Shown: in pieces, positions 43,054 through 51,981 of the stretch
Numbering within the stretch: the stretch's first letter is position 1
Layout of the letters: every line of letters begins with the position of its first letter
Assembly: GCA_945870575.1 (NCBI GenBank)
Contig: CAMBSK010000012.1
Location: forward strand, 1 to 64,000
Length of the DNA stretch: 64,000 nt
Origin: Bordetella parapertussis
GTDB taxonomy: Bacteria > Pseudomonadota > Gammaproteobacteria > Burkholderiales > Burkholderiaceae_C
Direction: 5' to 3'
Notes under the pieces: generated by a model
The model's database searches: none
What the model saw: the letters and a program-made list of their open reading frames with translations, nothing else
What the model was told of the DNA's origin: nothing
Position numbers and translations under genes: made by a program

Positions 43054-44490
43054 TCAGCGCACAAACCTCAACACCCCATCCTCAAACCCGCCAAACCGCA
43101 GCGCCAGTACATCCATCACATAGTTTTGATGCACCCGCCACGGTGAGGCCGCGCCTTGCTTGGGCAGCAGGGCGCTGGCGCGTTGCACATAGCCCGAGGT
43201 GAAATCCAAAAACGCTTGCGTGGTTTGCGCCGGGTCGTGCTGCGGGCTGACAAACCGGTAGCCGCGTTTGTCCATGTGTTTGAACAGCCTGCATACATAG
43301 CTGGCGGTCAAGTCGGCTTTCAATGTCCATGAAGCATTCGTGTAGCCGAAGGCCACAAACACATTCGGCAAGCCCGAGAGCATCATGCCTTTGTAGGCCA
43401 GCGCTTGGCCTGGCACGAACGCTTGTCCGTCCACATGAACAGCCACATCGGCCAGCACATTCAGTTGCAAACCTGTTGCCACCACCACGATGTCTGCTTT
43501 CAATGAACTGCCATCTTGCATGGTGATGCCATCAACATCAAACCGCGCAATCTGCCCGGTGACCACGCTCACTTTGCCTTGACGAATCTGTTTGAACAAA
43601 TCACCATCAGGCACGGCGCACACGCGCTGGTCCCACGGCTGGTAGCGCGGATTGAAATGGGTGTTCACGTCAAACTCACGACCCAGCGCTTTCTTCACCA
43701 TGCTGATCAAATAATTTTTAAAGAACAGCGGTTTGCGTCTGGCGAGTTGGAAATAAAAAATGCCTTGCCATATGTTTCGCCAACGCACAAACCGGTAACC
43801 CAAATCGAACGGCAAAAACCGGTCCAACCACACGCCCAGTGTTTCTTGCGCGGGGCGTGTTACCACATAGGAGGGAGAGCGCTGCAAAATGCTCACATGC
43901 GCCGCGTCTTTGGCCATGGCTGGGACGATGGTGACGGCTGTTGCACCACTGCCAATCACCACGACTCGTTTATCTGCATACGACAAACCTTCAGGCCAAA
44001 ACTGCGGGTACACCAGCGCGCCACTGAAATTCTCTTGGCCTTCGAAATGCGGTTGATGCCCTTGCGCATAGCTGTAATAGCCCCCGCACATGTACAAAAA
44101 ACGCGTCTCTTGCACGCGGGTGCTGCCGTCAGCGAGTTGCGCGGTCACGCGCCAGCAAGCTTCTTCTGTTGACCAATCAGCGTTGACCACACGGTGCTGA
44201 AAATCGATGTGTTGCGCAACACCCGTCTCAAAAGCGGCTTCGCGAATATAGGAAAGAATGGACGGCCCGTCTGCCATGGCTTGCGTGCCGCGCCAATGTT
44301 TGAACGAATAACCCAGCGTGTGCATGTCCGAGTCCGAGCGCACACCGGGATAACGAAAAATATCCCAGGTGCCGCCTATGGCACTGCGTGCTTCCCAGAT
44401 GCGCCAGCGTTTGCCCGGAGATTCTTTTTGCAGATGACGCGCAGCACCAATACCCGACAAGCCCGCACCAATGATCAGTACGTCGAGCAT
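43054..44490 (-). CDS. FAD-dependent monooxygenase, Baeyer-Villiger/FMO type
   Basis: The 478-residue protein begins with the FAD loop IIGAGLSGIGAARHL, then GGTWDIFRYPGVRSDSD (typical of Baeyer-Villiger enzymes), the family fingerprint FSGALVYPQFWPEG (F-x-G-x-x-x-[HY]-P variant) and the NADPH loop VIGSGATAVTI. Such enzymes insert one oxygen atom into ketones or oxidise heteroatoms. The substrate cannot be told. It is flanked by accessory genes (VapB and ArfB) and has no coupled neighbour. Confidence 0.88.
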   Translation of the reverse strand: MLDVLIIGAGLSGIGAARHLQKESPGKRWRIWEARSAIGGTWDIFRYPGVRSDSDMHTLGYSFKHWRGTQAMADGPSILSYIREAAFETGVAQHIDFQHRVVNADWSTEEACWRVTAQLADGSTRVQETRFLYMCGGYYSYAQGHQPHFEGQENFSGALVYPQFWPEGLSYADKRVVVIGSGATAVTIVPAMAKDAAHVSILQRSPSYVVTRPAQETLGVWLDRFLPFDLGYRFVRWRNIWQGIFYFQLARRKPLFFKNYLISMVKKALGREFDVNTHFNPRYQPWDQRVCAVPDGDLFKQIRQGKVSVVTGQIARFDVDGITMQDGSSLKADIVVVATGLQLNVLADVAVHVDGQAFVPGQALAYKGMMLSGLPNVFVAFGYTNASWTLKADLTASYVCRLFKHMDKRGYRFVSPQHDPAQTTQAFLDFTSGYVQRASALLPKQGAASPWRVHQNYVMDVLALRFGGFEDGVLRFVR

Positions 44491-44529
44491 GTCATACCTT
44501 TAAGTAGACTAAGTGCCATATGAAAAAAA

Positions 44530-44937
44530 TCAGTCAGTGACTTTGCCGCGCAAAGCCTTGGTCTGACCGCGCAAGACTTTGCTGTCCACGCGCTGCATGC
44601 GCGCGCTGAATGTGGGCTTGGTAGCGCGCCTTGGCTTCACCGGTTTGGCGGCAATGGCCACCAGCTCGTGCAATCGCGCCATCGCATTCAAGCGGTTGCC
44701 TTCCTGACTGCGCGAACTTTGCGCTTTGATGACGACCACGCCATCAGCCGTGATGCGTTGGTCTGACATGGCCAGCAACTTGTCTTTCACCTCGTCCGGC
44801 AGCGATGAAGCGCGAATATCAAAACGCAAATGCACCGCGCTCGACACTTTGTTCACATGCTGGCCACCCGCGCCCTGCGCGCGAATCGCGCTCAATTCCA
44901 CTTCGTGGTCGGGGATGGTGAAAACAGGGGCGTTCAT
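44530..44937 (-). CDS. arfB: Alternative ribosome-rescue factor/peptidyl-tRNA hydrolase
   Basis: ArfB (YaeJ) frees ribosomes stalled without a stop codon. The 135-residue protein has the catalytic GGQ motif in IRAQGAGGQHVNKVSSAVHLRFDI and a basic C-terminal tail (KPRRATKPTF...RGQTKALRGK) that enters the mRNA channel. The ATG at 44937 is preferred to farther in-frame codons that add unrelated residues. It is divergent from the nucleotidyltransferase gene of the MNT/HEPN pair. Confidence 0.92.
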   Translation of the reverse strand: MNAPVFTIPDHEVELSAIRAQGAGGQHVNKVSSAVHLRFDIRASSLPDEVKDKLLAMSDQRITADGVVVIKAQSSRSQEGNRLNAMARLHELVAIAAKPVKPRRATKPTFSARMQRVDSKVLRGQTKALRGKVTD

Positions 44938-45045
44938 GGGCAGCAACAGTAGCAGGTTTGGCAGGGCCGCGCCAGTGCAAGAGCGAAAAACACCGCTAAA
45001 CTGGCTTTGTATGTTTGAACTGTCATTCATCAAAAGGCTTTAGGC

Positions 45046-45360
45046 ATGACGCAATTTGGTTTGTCCGACAAAACGCTGGAAACAGTGAGAGCCATTTTGG
45101 CGACTTGTCCTGAGCTTGAAAAAGCCTTGGTCTATGGCTCGCGCGCCATGGGCAATTACCGGACAGGATCAGACATCGATATCACGCTGATTGGCGCGCA
45201 ATTGAACATGGACATGTTGTTTAAATTGGTTCGACTGTTTGATGAATCGAATCTACCTTATATGGTCGATCTGTCGATCACGGCAAACATCAACAACCCG
45301 AATTTGATTGACCATATCAAGCGTGTCGGCCAAGTGCTGTATCAGCGAGATAGTTCTTGA
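45046..45360 (+). CDS. mntA: MNT-domain nucleotidyltransferase, antitoxin of a HEPN/MNT pair
   Basis: The 104-residue protein has the minimal nucleotidyltransferase motif YGSRAMGNYRTGSDIDITLIG (GSxxxG...SDxD, residues 30-46). In type VII toxin-antitoxin systems MntA adds AMP to a tyrosine of the HEPN toxin and silences it. The gene precedes the HEPN gene by 36 bases, the usual order for HI0073/HI0074-type pairs. Both metal-binding Asp residues are present, so activity is expected. Some such pairs have been described only as 'nucleotidyltransferase substrate-binding' proteins. Confidence 0.85.
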   Translation: MTQFGLSDKTLETVRAILATCPELEKALVYGSRAMGNYRTGSDIDITLIGAQLNMDMLFKLVRLFDESNLPYMVDLSITANINNPNLIDHIKRVGQVLYQRDSS

Positions 45361-45396
45361 ACGTATGAGACAAAGAATTGATATGAGGCTAGAAGC

Positions 45397-45816
45397 ATGA
45401 CGCAAGACACACGCTGGAAACAGAGGTTTGATAACTTCGACAAAGCATTTAATGAGCTTACTGCTGATATTGCGCTGCGAGCGGACAGACCTTTGTCTCG
45501 AATTGAGGAAAAAGGCTTGATTCAGTCGTTCGAGATGACGCATGAATTAGCGTGGAACGTGCTCAAAGACTATCTGCGTGAAAAAGCCGGCACCACTGGA
45601 TTATTTGGTTCAAAAGACACTACCCGAGAGGCGTTCAAACAAGGCTTGATTGAAGAAGGCGATATTTGGATTGCCATGGTTCAGTCCAGAAACATGACTT
45701 CACACGTGTATGACCAGGCCATTGCCAAAAAAGTCATTGATGACATTTGTAGCCGTTATTACGGCAGTTTCAAAGCCATGCACGAACGATTTTCGTTGCT
45801 TAGTAAAGCCTCATAA
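45397..45816 (+). CDS. hepT: HEPN-domain toxin (HI0074-type substrate-binding protein)
   Basis: The 139-residue all-helical protein has EKGLIQSFEMTHELAWNVLKDYL and the RNMTSHVY motif (R-x4-H followed by Tyr, about residues 98-105), the HEPN ribonuclease signature. The Tyr after the His is the AMP-acceptor in characterised HepT/MntA pairs. The pair therefore looks complete and functional. It converges on the xth gene with about 42 bases between stops and no clear terminator. Confidence 0.87.
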   Translation: MTQDTRWKQRFDNFDKAFNELTADIALRADRPLSRIEEKGLIQSFEMTHELAWNVLKDYLREKAGTTGLFGSKDTTREAFKQGLIEEGDIWIAMVQSRNMTSHVYDQAIAKKVIDDICSRYYGSFKAMHERFSLLSKAS

Positions 45817-45858
45817 GTCATTATTTTTTCTTGCAGTGACTGAGGACGGGTTCTTTTG

Positions 45859-46650
45859 TTAGAGGCTCATGTCATAAGTGACGGTGACAGGCGCATGGTC
45901 AGAAAACTTCTCGTCCTTATAAACAGCCACTGAACGCGCGGTTTCGGCCAAGGCCGGTGTGGCGAGGTGGTAATCCAAACGCCAGCCTACGTTGTTCGTA
46001 TACGCTTGCCCGCGGTTGCTCCACCATGTGTAGCAAGCGTCGGTGGTGTCCGGGTGAAGTTGTCGGTACACATCGACCATGCCGCCATCGTTTAAGAGTG
46101 TGGTCATCCAGGCACGCTCTTCGGGCAAGAAGCCGCTGTTCTTTTGGTTACTGCGCCAGTTTTTCAAGTCAATCTGCTGGTGCGCGATATTGATGTCGCC
46201 GCACAGTATCAATTCACGCCCTTTTTTCAGGCCCATGAGGTGCGGGTAAATCACGTCCAGAAAACGGAATTTCGCTTCCTGGCGTTCCGGGCCGGAGGCG
46301 CCGCTGGGGAAATAACTGCTGATCAGCGACAGCTTGCGCTTGGGCGTGTCAAACCGCAATTCCAAATAACGGCCCTCGGCGTCAAATTCGCCACCGTCAA
46401 ATCCTTGGATCACGTGGCTGGGCTCGAAGCGCGTGTACATGCCGACCCCGGCATAGCCTTTTTTCTCGGCGCAATGGAAATAGCCCGAGAGGCCAGCCAG
46501 GGTTTCAAACTTGCCGACCAAGTCTGCTTCCTGTGCTTTGACTTCCTGCACACACATACAATCCGGCGAGGTTGTAGCAAGCCAGTTTTCCAGCCCTTTG
46601 CTGCTGGCTGAACGTATGCCGTTCAGGTTAAGGCTGGTGAGTTTGAACAA
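45859..46650 (-). CDS. xth: Exodeoxyribonuclease III
   Basis: DNA repair enzyme of the AP endonuclease/exonuclease III family. The 263 residues include LNLNGIRSA, VQEVKAQEADL, SSYFPSGA, CGDINIAHQQIDLKNW, RLDYHLAT and SDHAPVTVTYD, the complete set of catalytic Asn, Glu, Asp and His motifs. It is divergent from pyrE with only 11 bases between the start codons, so the promoters must overlap the opposing coding regions. Confidence 0.95.
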   Translation of the reverse strand: MFKLTSLNLNGIRSASSKGLENWLATTSPDCMCVQEVKAQEADLVGKFETLAGLSGYFHCAEKKGYAGVGMYTRFEPSHVIQGFDGGEFDAEGRYLELRFDTPKRKLSLISSYFPSGASGPERQEAKFRFLDVIYPHLMGLKKGRELILCGDINIAHQQIDLKNWRSNQKNSGFLPEERAWMTTLLNDGGMVDVYRQLHPDTTDACYTWWSNRGQAYTNNVGWRLDYHLATPALAETARSVAVYKDEKFSDHAPVTVTYDMSL

Positions 46651-46661
46651 GGAATTCCCCC

Positions 46662-47363
46662 ATGTCGTTGCACCATACGCCAGACCAGACGCTGGCGCAA
46701 GCGTTCATTCAATTCTCGCTGGAATCGGGCGTACTCAAATTCGGCAACTTCAAAACCAAGGCCGGACGCATGTCGCCTTACTTTTTCAACGCCGGTTTGT
46801 TCGATGACGGCGCCAAACTCAGCCGCTTGGCCGGGTTTTACGCGCAGGCGCTGGTGCAGTCCGGTATGCAGTTTGACATGATTTTTGGCCCGGCCTACAA
46901 GGGCATTCCGCTGGGTGCGGCTGTCGCCATAGAGCTGGCGCGACTCGGCCACAAATTCCCGTTTGCCTACAACCGCAAAGAAGCCAAAGACCACGGCGAG
47001 GGCGGCACGCTGGTCGGCGCGCCGCTCAAAGGCCGGGTGTTGATCGTCGACGACGTTATGAGTGCCGGCACGGCGGTGCGCGAATCTATCGCTTTGATAC
47101 AAAGCGCCGGTGCCACGGCTTACGGCGTGGCGATTGCCCTGGACCGCCAGGAAATGGCGACCGAGGTGGCGGCGGACGGATCAGTCAAAGACGTGGCGTA
47201 CAGCGCGGTGCAATACGTGCGCGACAGCTTGGGTCTGAAAGTCTGCGCGGTGGCGCAACTCGCCGATTTGCTCTCGTATCTTCAGGCACAAGGTGGCCTG
47301 GGCGAAGCGGTAACTCACTTGCCAGCTGTTCAGGCCTACCGCGACCGTTACGGCGTGTCCTAA
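46662..47363 (+). CDS. pyrE: Orotate phosphoribosyltransferase
   Basis: Converts orotate and PRPP to OMP in pyrimidine synthesis. The 233-residue protein has the PRPP-binding motif VLIVDDVMSAGTAVRE, preceded by MIFGPAYKGIPLG and FAYNRKEAKDHGEGG for substrate contacts. A ribosome site AAGGAA precedes the ATG. Overall length is at the upper end for the family because of a longer C-terminal helix. Confidence 0.95.
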   Translation: MSLHHTPDQTLAQAFIQFSLESGVLKFGNFKTKAGRMSPYFFNAGLFDDGAKLSRLAGFYAQALVQSGMQFDMIFGPAYKGIPLGAAVAIELARLGHKFPFAYNRKEAKDHGEGGTLVGAPLKGRVLIVDDVMSAGTAVRESIALIQSAGATAYGVAIALDRQEMATEVAADGSVKDVAYSAVQYVRDSLGLKVCAVAQLADLLSYLQAQGGLGEAVTHLPAVQAYRDRYGVS

Positions 47364-47514
47364 GGCCCGCCTCGGGTGGCCCACTTAGGCTCCTGGTTAT
47401 TGCAGGGCTATCGAAAGCAGGGCTTCAGCCCGTCCAACACAAGGGACAGCCCGACTGACAGAAGTCTTAACGAACAGCTAAACTGACCAATCACTGACAG
47501 AAGTTGGAGTAAAC

Positions 47515-50500
47515 ATGAACGCGCCCCTGCCCGAACACATACGCAAAGCCTTAGAAACCGTTCAGCTCGACGACAAATACGCGCTCGAACATGGTCGCGC
47601 GTTCATGAGCGGGGTGCAGGCGCTGGTGCGTTTGCCCATGTTGCAACGCCAGCGGGACCAGTTGGCAGGTAAAAACACGGCAGGATTTATCAGCGGCTAC
47701 CGTGGCTCACCTTTGGGCAATTACGACCAAGCACTGTGGAGCGCGCGCAAGCATTTGCAAGCGCAGCAGATCGTGTTCCAGCCCGGTGTCAACGAAGAAC
47801 TGGCAGCCACCGCTTTGTGGGGAACGCAGCAGCTGGGCTTCGCGCCCCCCGGCAACAACAAATTTGATGGCGTGTTCGGCATTTGGTACGGCAAAGGCCC
47901 GGGCGTGGACCGCACCTCGGACGTGTTCAAGCATTGCAATATGGCGGGCACCACGGCTTGGGGTGGCGTGCTGGCCATCGCTGGTGACGACCATGTGTCC
48001 AAAAGCAGCACGGCAGCACACCAAAGCGACCACATTTTCAAAGCCTGCGGTTTGCCGGTTTTTTTCCCAGCGTCTGTGCAAGAGGTGTTGGACTTCGGTT
48101 TGCACGGTTTTGCGCTCAGCCGATTTGCCGGTGTCTGGGCCGGCATGAAAACTATTCAGGAAATTGTCGAATCCAGCGCCACGGTGGACATTGACCCGCA
48201 AGGTTTGCAAATTGTCATTCCTGAATTCGACATGCCGCCCGGCGGCCTGCACATCCGTTGGCCGGATGATGCGCTAGCGCAGGAAGCGCGTTTGTTCAAT
48301 TACAAGTGGTACGCGGCGCTGGCCTATATACGCGCCAACCGTTTGAACCACACCGTGATACGCGGCCCGCACGACCGCTTTGGTTTGATCGCCAGCGGCA
48401 AGGCTTACAACGACACACGCCAGGCGCTGATCGATTTGGGTTTGGACGACAACACCTGCAAGCGACTCGGCATTCGTGTGCACAAGGTCGGCGTGGTCTG
48501 GCCTTTGGAGTCGCAAAGCACGCGCGAGTTCGCCGAAGGTTTGCAGGAAATTGTGGTGGTGGAAGAGAAGCGCCAGCTCATCGAATACCAATTGAAAGAA
48601 GAGCTCTACAACTGGCCGGACGCCAAACGCCCGCGCGTGTTGGGCAAGTTCGATCAGGTGGACGGCGACAGCGGAGGCGAGTGGTCGGCGCCGAACCCGA
48701 TCAGCCACACCTTGCTGCGCTCGAACGCCGATTTGTCGCCCGCGTTGATCGCGCAAGCGATTGCCAAGCGATTGAAAAAAATGGGCTTGGATGCCGACAC
48801 CACCGCGCGCATAGACGCACAACTTGCGGTGCTCGAAGCCAAACACAACGCCATGCAAGTGCTGGAAGTCAAAGCCGACAGACAGCCCTGGTTTTGCTCG
48901 GGTTGCCCGCACAACACTTCCACCAAAGTGCCTGAGGACTCGCGCGCCATGGCCGGTATCGGTTGCCATTTCATGTCGCTTTGGATGGACCGCAGCACCA
49001 CCGGTTTCACGCAAATGGGCGGCGAGGGCGTGCCCTGGGTTGGCCAGCAACCGTTCAGCAACGACCAGCATATTTTTGCCAACATCGGCGACGGCACCTA
49101 TTTTCACAGCGGCATTTTGGCGGTGCGCCAAAGTGTCGCCGCCGGTGTGAACATCACTTACAAAATTTTGTACAACGACGCGGTGGCCATGACCGGCGGA
49201 CAGCCGATTGGTGAACGCGCCGAGGGTCACAGCGTGATTCAAATCGCGCAAAGCATGCGCGCCGAAGGTGCCAAGCGCATCGTCATCGTCACCGACGAGC
49301 CGGAAAAATACGAGCCGGTCGGCCAAAACGGCGTGCCCGGCACGTTGCTCGGCTTGCCCGAGGGTGTGGCCATTGAACACCGGGATGACCTTGACCGGGT
49401 GCAGCGCTTCATGCGCGAAATCAAAGGCTGTACCGTCATCATTTACGACCAGACCTGCGCTACCGAAAAACGCCGTCGCCGCAAGCGCGGCACCATGGTT
49501 GATCCGGCGGTGCGCGTGGTCATCAATGAAGCCGTGTGCGAAGGTTGTGGCGATTGCAGCTCGCAAAGCAATTGCTTGAGCGTGGAGCCGTTGGAAACCG
49601 AACTTGGCCGCAAACGCAGCATCAACCAAAGCACTTGCAACAAAGACCAAAGCTGCGTCAAAGGTTTTTGCCCCAGTTTTGTGACGGTCGAAGGCGGCCA
49701 GTTGCGCAAGAAAAACAAAGCCGACAACCGGCGTGACCCGGCGCAACTCGGCGAGTTGCCCGATCCCGAACTGCCGTCGCTGATGCGCGGTGTCTATCCG
49801 GGCGGCTACGGCATCGTGGTTGCCGGTGTTGGCGGCACCGGTGTCATCACCATCGGGCAGTTGCTCGGCATGGCGGCGCACCTCGAAGGCAAAGGCATCG
49901 TCACGCAAGACTCGGCCGGTCTGGCGCAAAAAGGCGGCGCGACTTGGAGTCATGTGTTGATTGCGCAGCAGCAAGACGAGATCCGCACCACGCGCGTGTC
50001 CACCGCAGCCGCTGATTTGATTTTGGGCTGCGACCCCATCGTTACCGCAGGCAAAGAAACCATGGTGCGCATGCGCCCGGGGCGCACCCGCGTCGCCATC
50101 AACGGCTTGGCCACACCGACAGCCGCGTTTGTGAAAAACGGCGCCTGGGCCAACCCCAGCGACAGTTGTTTGGAAGACATATTGCAAGCGGTCGGCAACG
50201 AACCGCGCAACATGGGCGCGTTCGATGCCAACCAAGTCTCTACCCAGTTGCTCGGCGACAGCATCTTCATCAACCCGATGGTGATGGGTTTTGCCTGGCA
50301 GCGCGGTTGGATACCGCTCTCGCAAGATGCCATCATGCGTGCGATTGAGCTCAACGGCGTGCAAGTCGAAGCCAACAAGCTGGCATTCACTTGGGGCCGT
50401 TGGTGCGCCCACGATCTGGCCAAAGTGCAAGCGCTGACACAGCCTTTGCAAGTGGTGAATTTCAAAGCACGCGAATCCTTGCAGTCCATTTTGCAAAAAC

Positions 50501-51087
50501 GCATGGGCTGGCTGGAGCAGTACCAGGACAAGGCTTACGCCAAACAGTACATGTCGTTCGTGCAGGATGTGCAGCAAAAAACCTCGGCGCAAGTCGCCGA
50601 AGCGGTGGCTCGCAATTTGTACAAATTGATGGCTTACAAAGACGAATACGAAGTCGCGCGCTTACACGTCGACCCGGTGTTTTTGCAGCGCATTGCCGAC
50701 CAGTTTGAAGGTGACTTCACCCTCAACTACCACTTGGCGCCGCCCTTGATTTCCAAGAAAAACGACAAGGGCGAACTGGTCAAACAAAAATTCGGACCGT
50801 CCATGTTGACCGGCTTCAAACTGCTGTCGCGTTTGCGCTTTTTGCGCGGCGGTGTGTTCGATGTGTTCGGTTACACCGAAGAGCGCCGCGGCGAACGTGC
50901 TTTGATTGAAGAATACAAAGCCAGCATCAGCGAAGTGATGGCTTCGTTCACGCCGGACAAACATTCGCTGGCTTTAGAGATAGCCCGCATCCCTGAAAAA
51001 ATCAAAGGCTACGGCCATGTGAAAGAGCGCCACCTCAAAGCCGCACGCGAGCAATGGAACGGTTTACTGCATGCCTGGCGCGCTTGA
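47515..51087 (+). CDS. Indolepyruvate:ferredoxin oxidoreductase, fused alpha-gamma subunits
   Basis: Oxidises aryl pyruvates or related 2-oxo acids with CoA, reducing ferredoxin. The 1190-residue protein fuses the pieces that are separate (IorA, IorB) in archaea: an N-terminal 2-oxo-acid oxidoreductase region with GYRGSPLGNYD and CSGCPHN, a TPP-binding segment (IGDGTYFHSG, TYKILYNDAVAMTGGQ), a ferredoxin-like cluster (CEGCGDCSSQSNC, with C-x-D-Q-S-C-V-K-G-F-C later) and a C-terminal gamma domain (GVGGTGVITIGQLLG). It probably serves amino-acid breakdown. puuD-like and puuA-like genes follow. Confidence 0.9.
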   Translation: MNAPLPEHIRKALETVQLDDKYALEHGRAFMSGVQALVRLPMLQRQRDQLAGKNTAGFISGYRGSPLGNYDQALWSARKHLQAQQIVFQPGVNEELAATALWGTQQLGFAPPGNNKFDGVFGIWYGKGPGVDRTSDVFKHCNMAGTTAWGGVLAIAGDDHVSKSSTAAHQSDHIFKACGLPVFFPASVQEVLDFGLHGFALSRFAGVWAGMKTIQEIVESSATVDIDPQGLQIVIPEFDMPPGGLHIRWPDDALAQEARLFNYKWYAALAYIRANRLNHTVIRGPHDRFGLIASGKAYNDTRQALIDLGLDDNTCKRLGIRVHKVGVVWPLESQSTREFAEGLQEIVVVEEKRQLIEYQLKEELYNWPDAKRPRVLGKFDQVDGDSGGEWSAPNPISHTLLRSNADLSPALIAQAIAKRLKKMGLDADTTARIDAQLAVLEAKHNAMQVLEVKADRQPWFCSGCPHNTSTKVPEDSRAMAGIGCHFMSLWMDRSTTGFTQMGGEGVPWVGQQPFSNDQHIFANIGDGTYFHSGILAVRQSVAAGVNITYKILYNDAVAMTGGQPIGERAEGHSVIQIAQSMRAEGAKRIVIVTDEPEKYEPVGQNGVPGTLLGLPEGVAIEHRDDLDRVQRFMREIKGCTVIIYDQTCATEKRRRRKRGTMVDPAVRVVINEAVCEGCGDCSSQSNCLSVEPLETELGRKRSINQSTCNKDQSCVKGFCPSFVTVEGGQLRKKNKADNRRDPAQLGELPDPELPSLMRGVYPGGYGIVVAGVGGTGVITIGQLLGMAAHLEGKGIVTQDSAGLAQKGGATWSHVLIAQQQDEIRTTRVSTAAADLILGCDPIVTAGKETMVRMRPGRTRVAINGLATPTAAFVKNGAWANPSDSCLEDILQAVGNEPRNMGAFDANQVSTQLLGDSIFINPMVMGFAWQRGWIPLSQDAIMRAIELNGVQVEANKLAFTWGRWCAHDLAKVQALTQPLQVVNFKARESLQSILQKRMGWLEQYQDKAYAKQYMSFVQDVQQKTSAQVAEAVARNLYKLMAYKDEYEVARLHVDPVFLQRIADQFEGDFTLNYHLAPPLISKKNDKGELVKQKFGPSMLTGFKLLSRLRFLRGGVFDVFGYTEERRGERALIEEYKASISEVMASFTPDKHSLALEIARIPEKIKGYGHVKERHLKAAREQWNGLLHAWRA

Positions 51088-51162
51088 GCGTTGCCACCGC
51101 TTGAAGCACAGTCCCTGGTTCGGTTAAAGTGAACGCAGACAAACCGGTGAGGACACCGCGAG

Positions 51163-51933
51163 ATGACAGCCAAGCAATTACTGGTCTGGACACCTGCCGA
51201 CCATAGGCTACTCGGGCAAGGCAACAACGCCATGCCTTATCTCGTATTGGGTGACAAATACGCGCGCGCCTTGCGCGACTGTGCCGGCGCCCAGGCCTTG
51301 CTGCTGCCCTTGGCCGACCCTGCTGACATTGCATATTGGCTGGACATGGTGGACGGCGTCATGCTGACCGGCTCGCCCTCTAACGTACACCCTAGCTATT
51401 TCGGTGAAACCGTGGCGGATGGCACCTTGCCCTTGGACCGCGAGCGCGATTCACTCACGCTGGCATTGGTACGCGCCTGTGTGGCCCAAGCCATTCCCTT
51501 GCTGGGCATATGCCGGGGCTTTCAGGAAATGAATGTGGCGCTGGGCGGCAGTTTGTTGCAGCAAGTGCACTTGACCTGCGGCAAAAACGACCACCGCGAC
51601 CCGCCAAATGAACCGTTCGAGGTGCAATACGGGCCAAGCCACGAGATTGAATTACAAGCCGGATCGCTGCTGGCGCAACTGGCCGGCAGCTTGCGCGTCA
51701 AAGTAAATTCTTTGCACGGCCAGGGGGTGGGACGCCTGGCTGATGGTTTGCAAGCCATCGCCCATGCAGACGACGGACTGGTCGAAGCCTTTCAGGTGAA
51801 AAACGCCCCTGGTTTTACCTTGGGCGTGCAATGGCATCCCGAATGGCGCTGCCATGAAAATCCGTTTTATTCTGCGATTTTCAATGCGTTTTCACAGGCC
51901 ATGCAGGAGAGGCGGCGCGACCGACTGCGTTGA
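51163..51933 (+). CDS. Class I glutamine amidotransferase-like gamma-Glu hydrolase (PuuD type)
   Basis: The 256-residue protein is a peptidase C26-type hydrolase. The nucleophile is in LLGICRGFQEMN (Cys about residue 111) and the catalytic His/Glu pair lies in GVQWHPEW near the C-terminus. PuuD-type enzymes cleave gamma-glutamyl-GABA to glutamate and GABA in putrescine catabolism. The next gene encodes a PuuA-like ligase, which supports this role. Confidence 0.85.
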   Translation: MTAKQLLVWTPADHRLLGQGNNAMPYLVLGDKYARALRDCAGAQALLLPLADPADIAYWLDMVDGVMLTGSPSNVHPSYFGETVADGTLPLDRERDSLTLALVRACVAQAIPLLGICRGFQEMNVALGGSLLQQVHLTCGKNDHRDPPNEPFEVQYGPSHEIELQAGSLLAQLAGSLRVKVNSLHGQGVGRLADGLQAIAHADDGLVEAFQVKNAPGFTLGVQWHPEWRCHENPFYSAIFNAFSQAMQERRRDRLR

Positions 51934-51981
51934 AGGAAATAAAGCTATTCGCCTCTTTCTTTCATCAACGAGACCTGCGCC

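Noticed and set aside
48274-50592. Open frame of about 770 codons antisense to the indolepyruvate oxidoreductase gene
   Set aside because: It lies wholly opposite a gene with clear motifs, has no recognisable domain and is His/Phe/Val rich in the way typical of antisense frames in GC-rich coding DNA.
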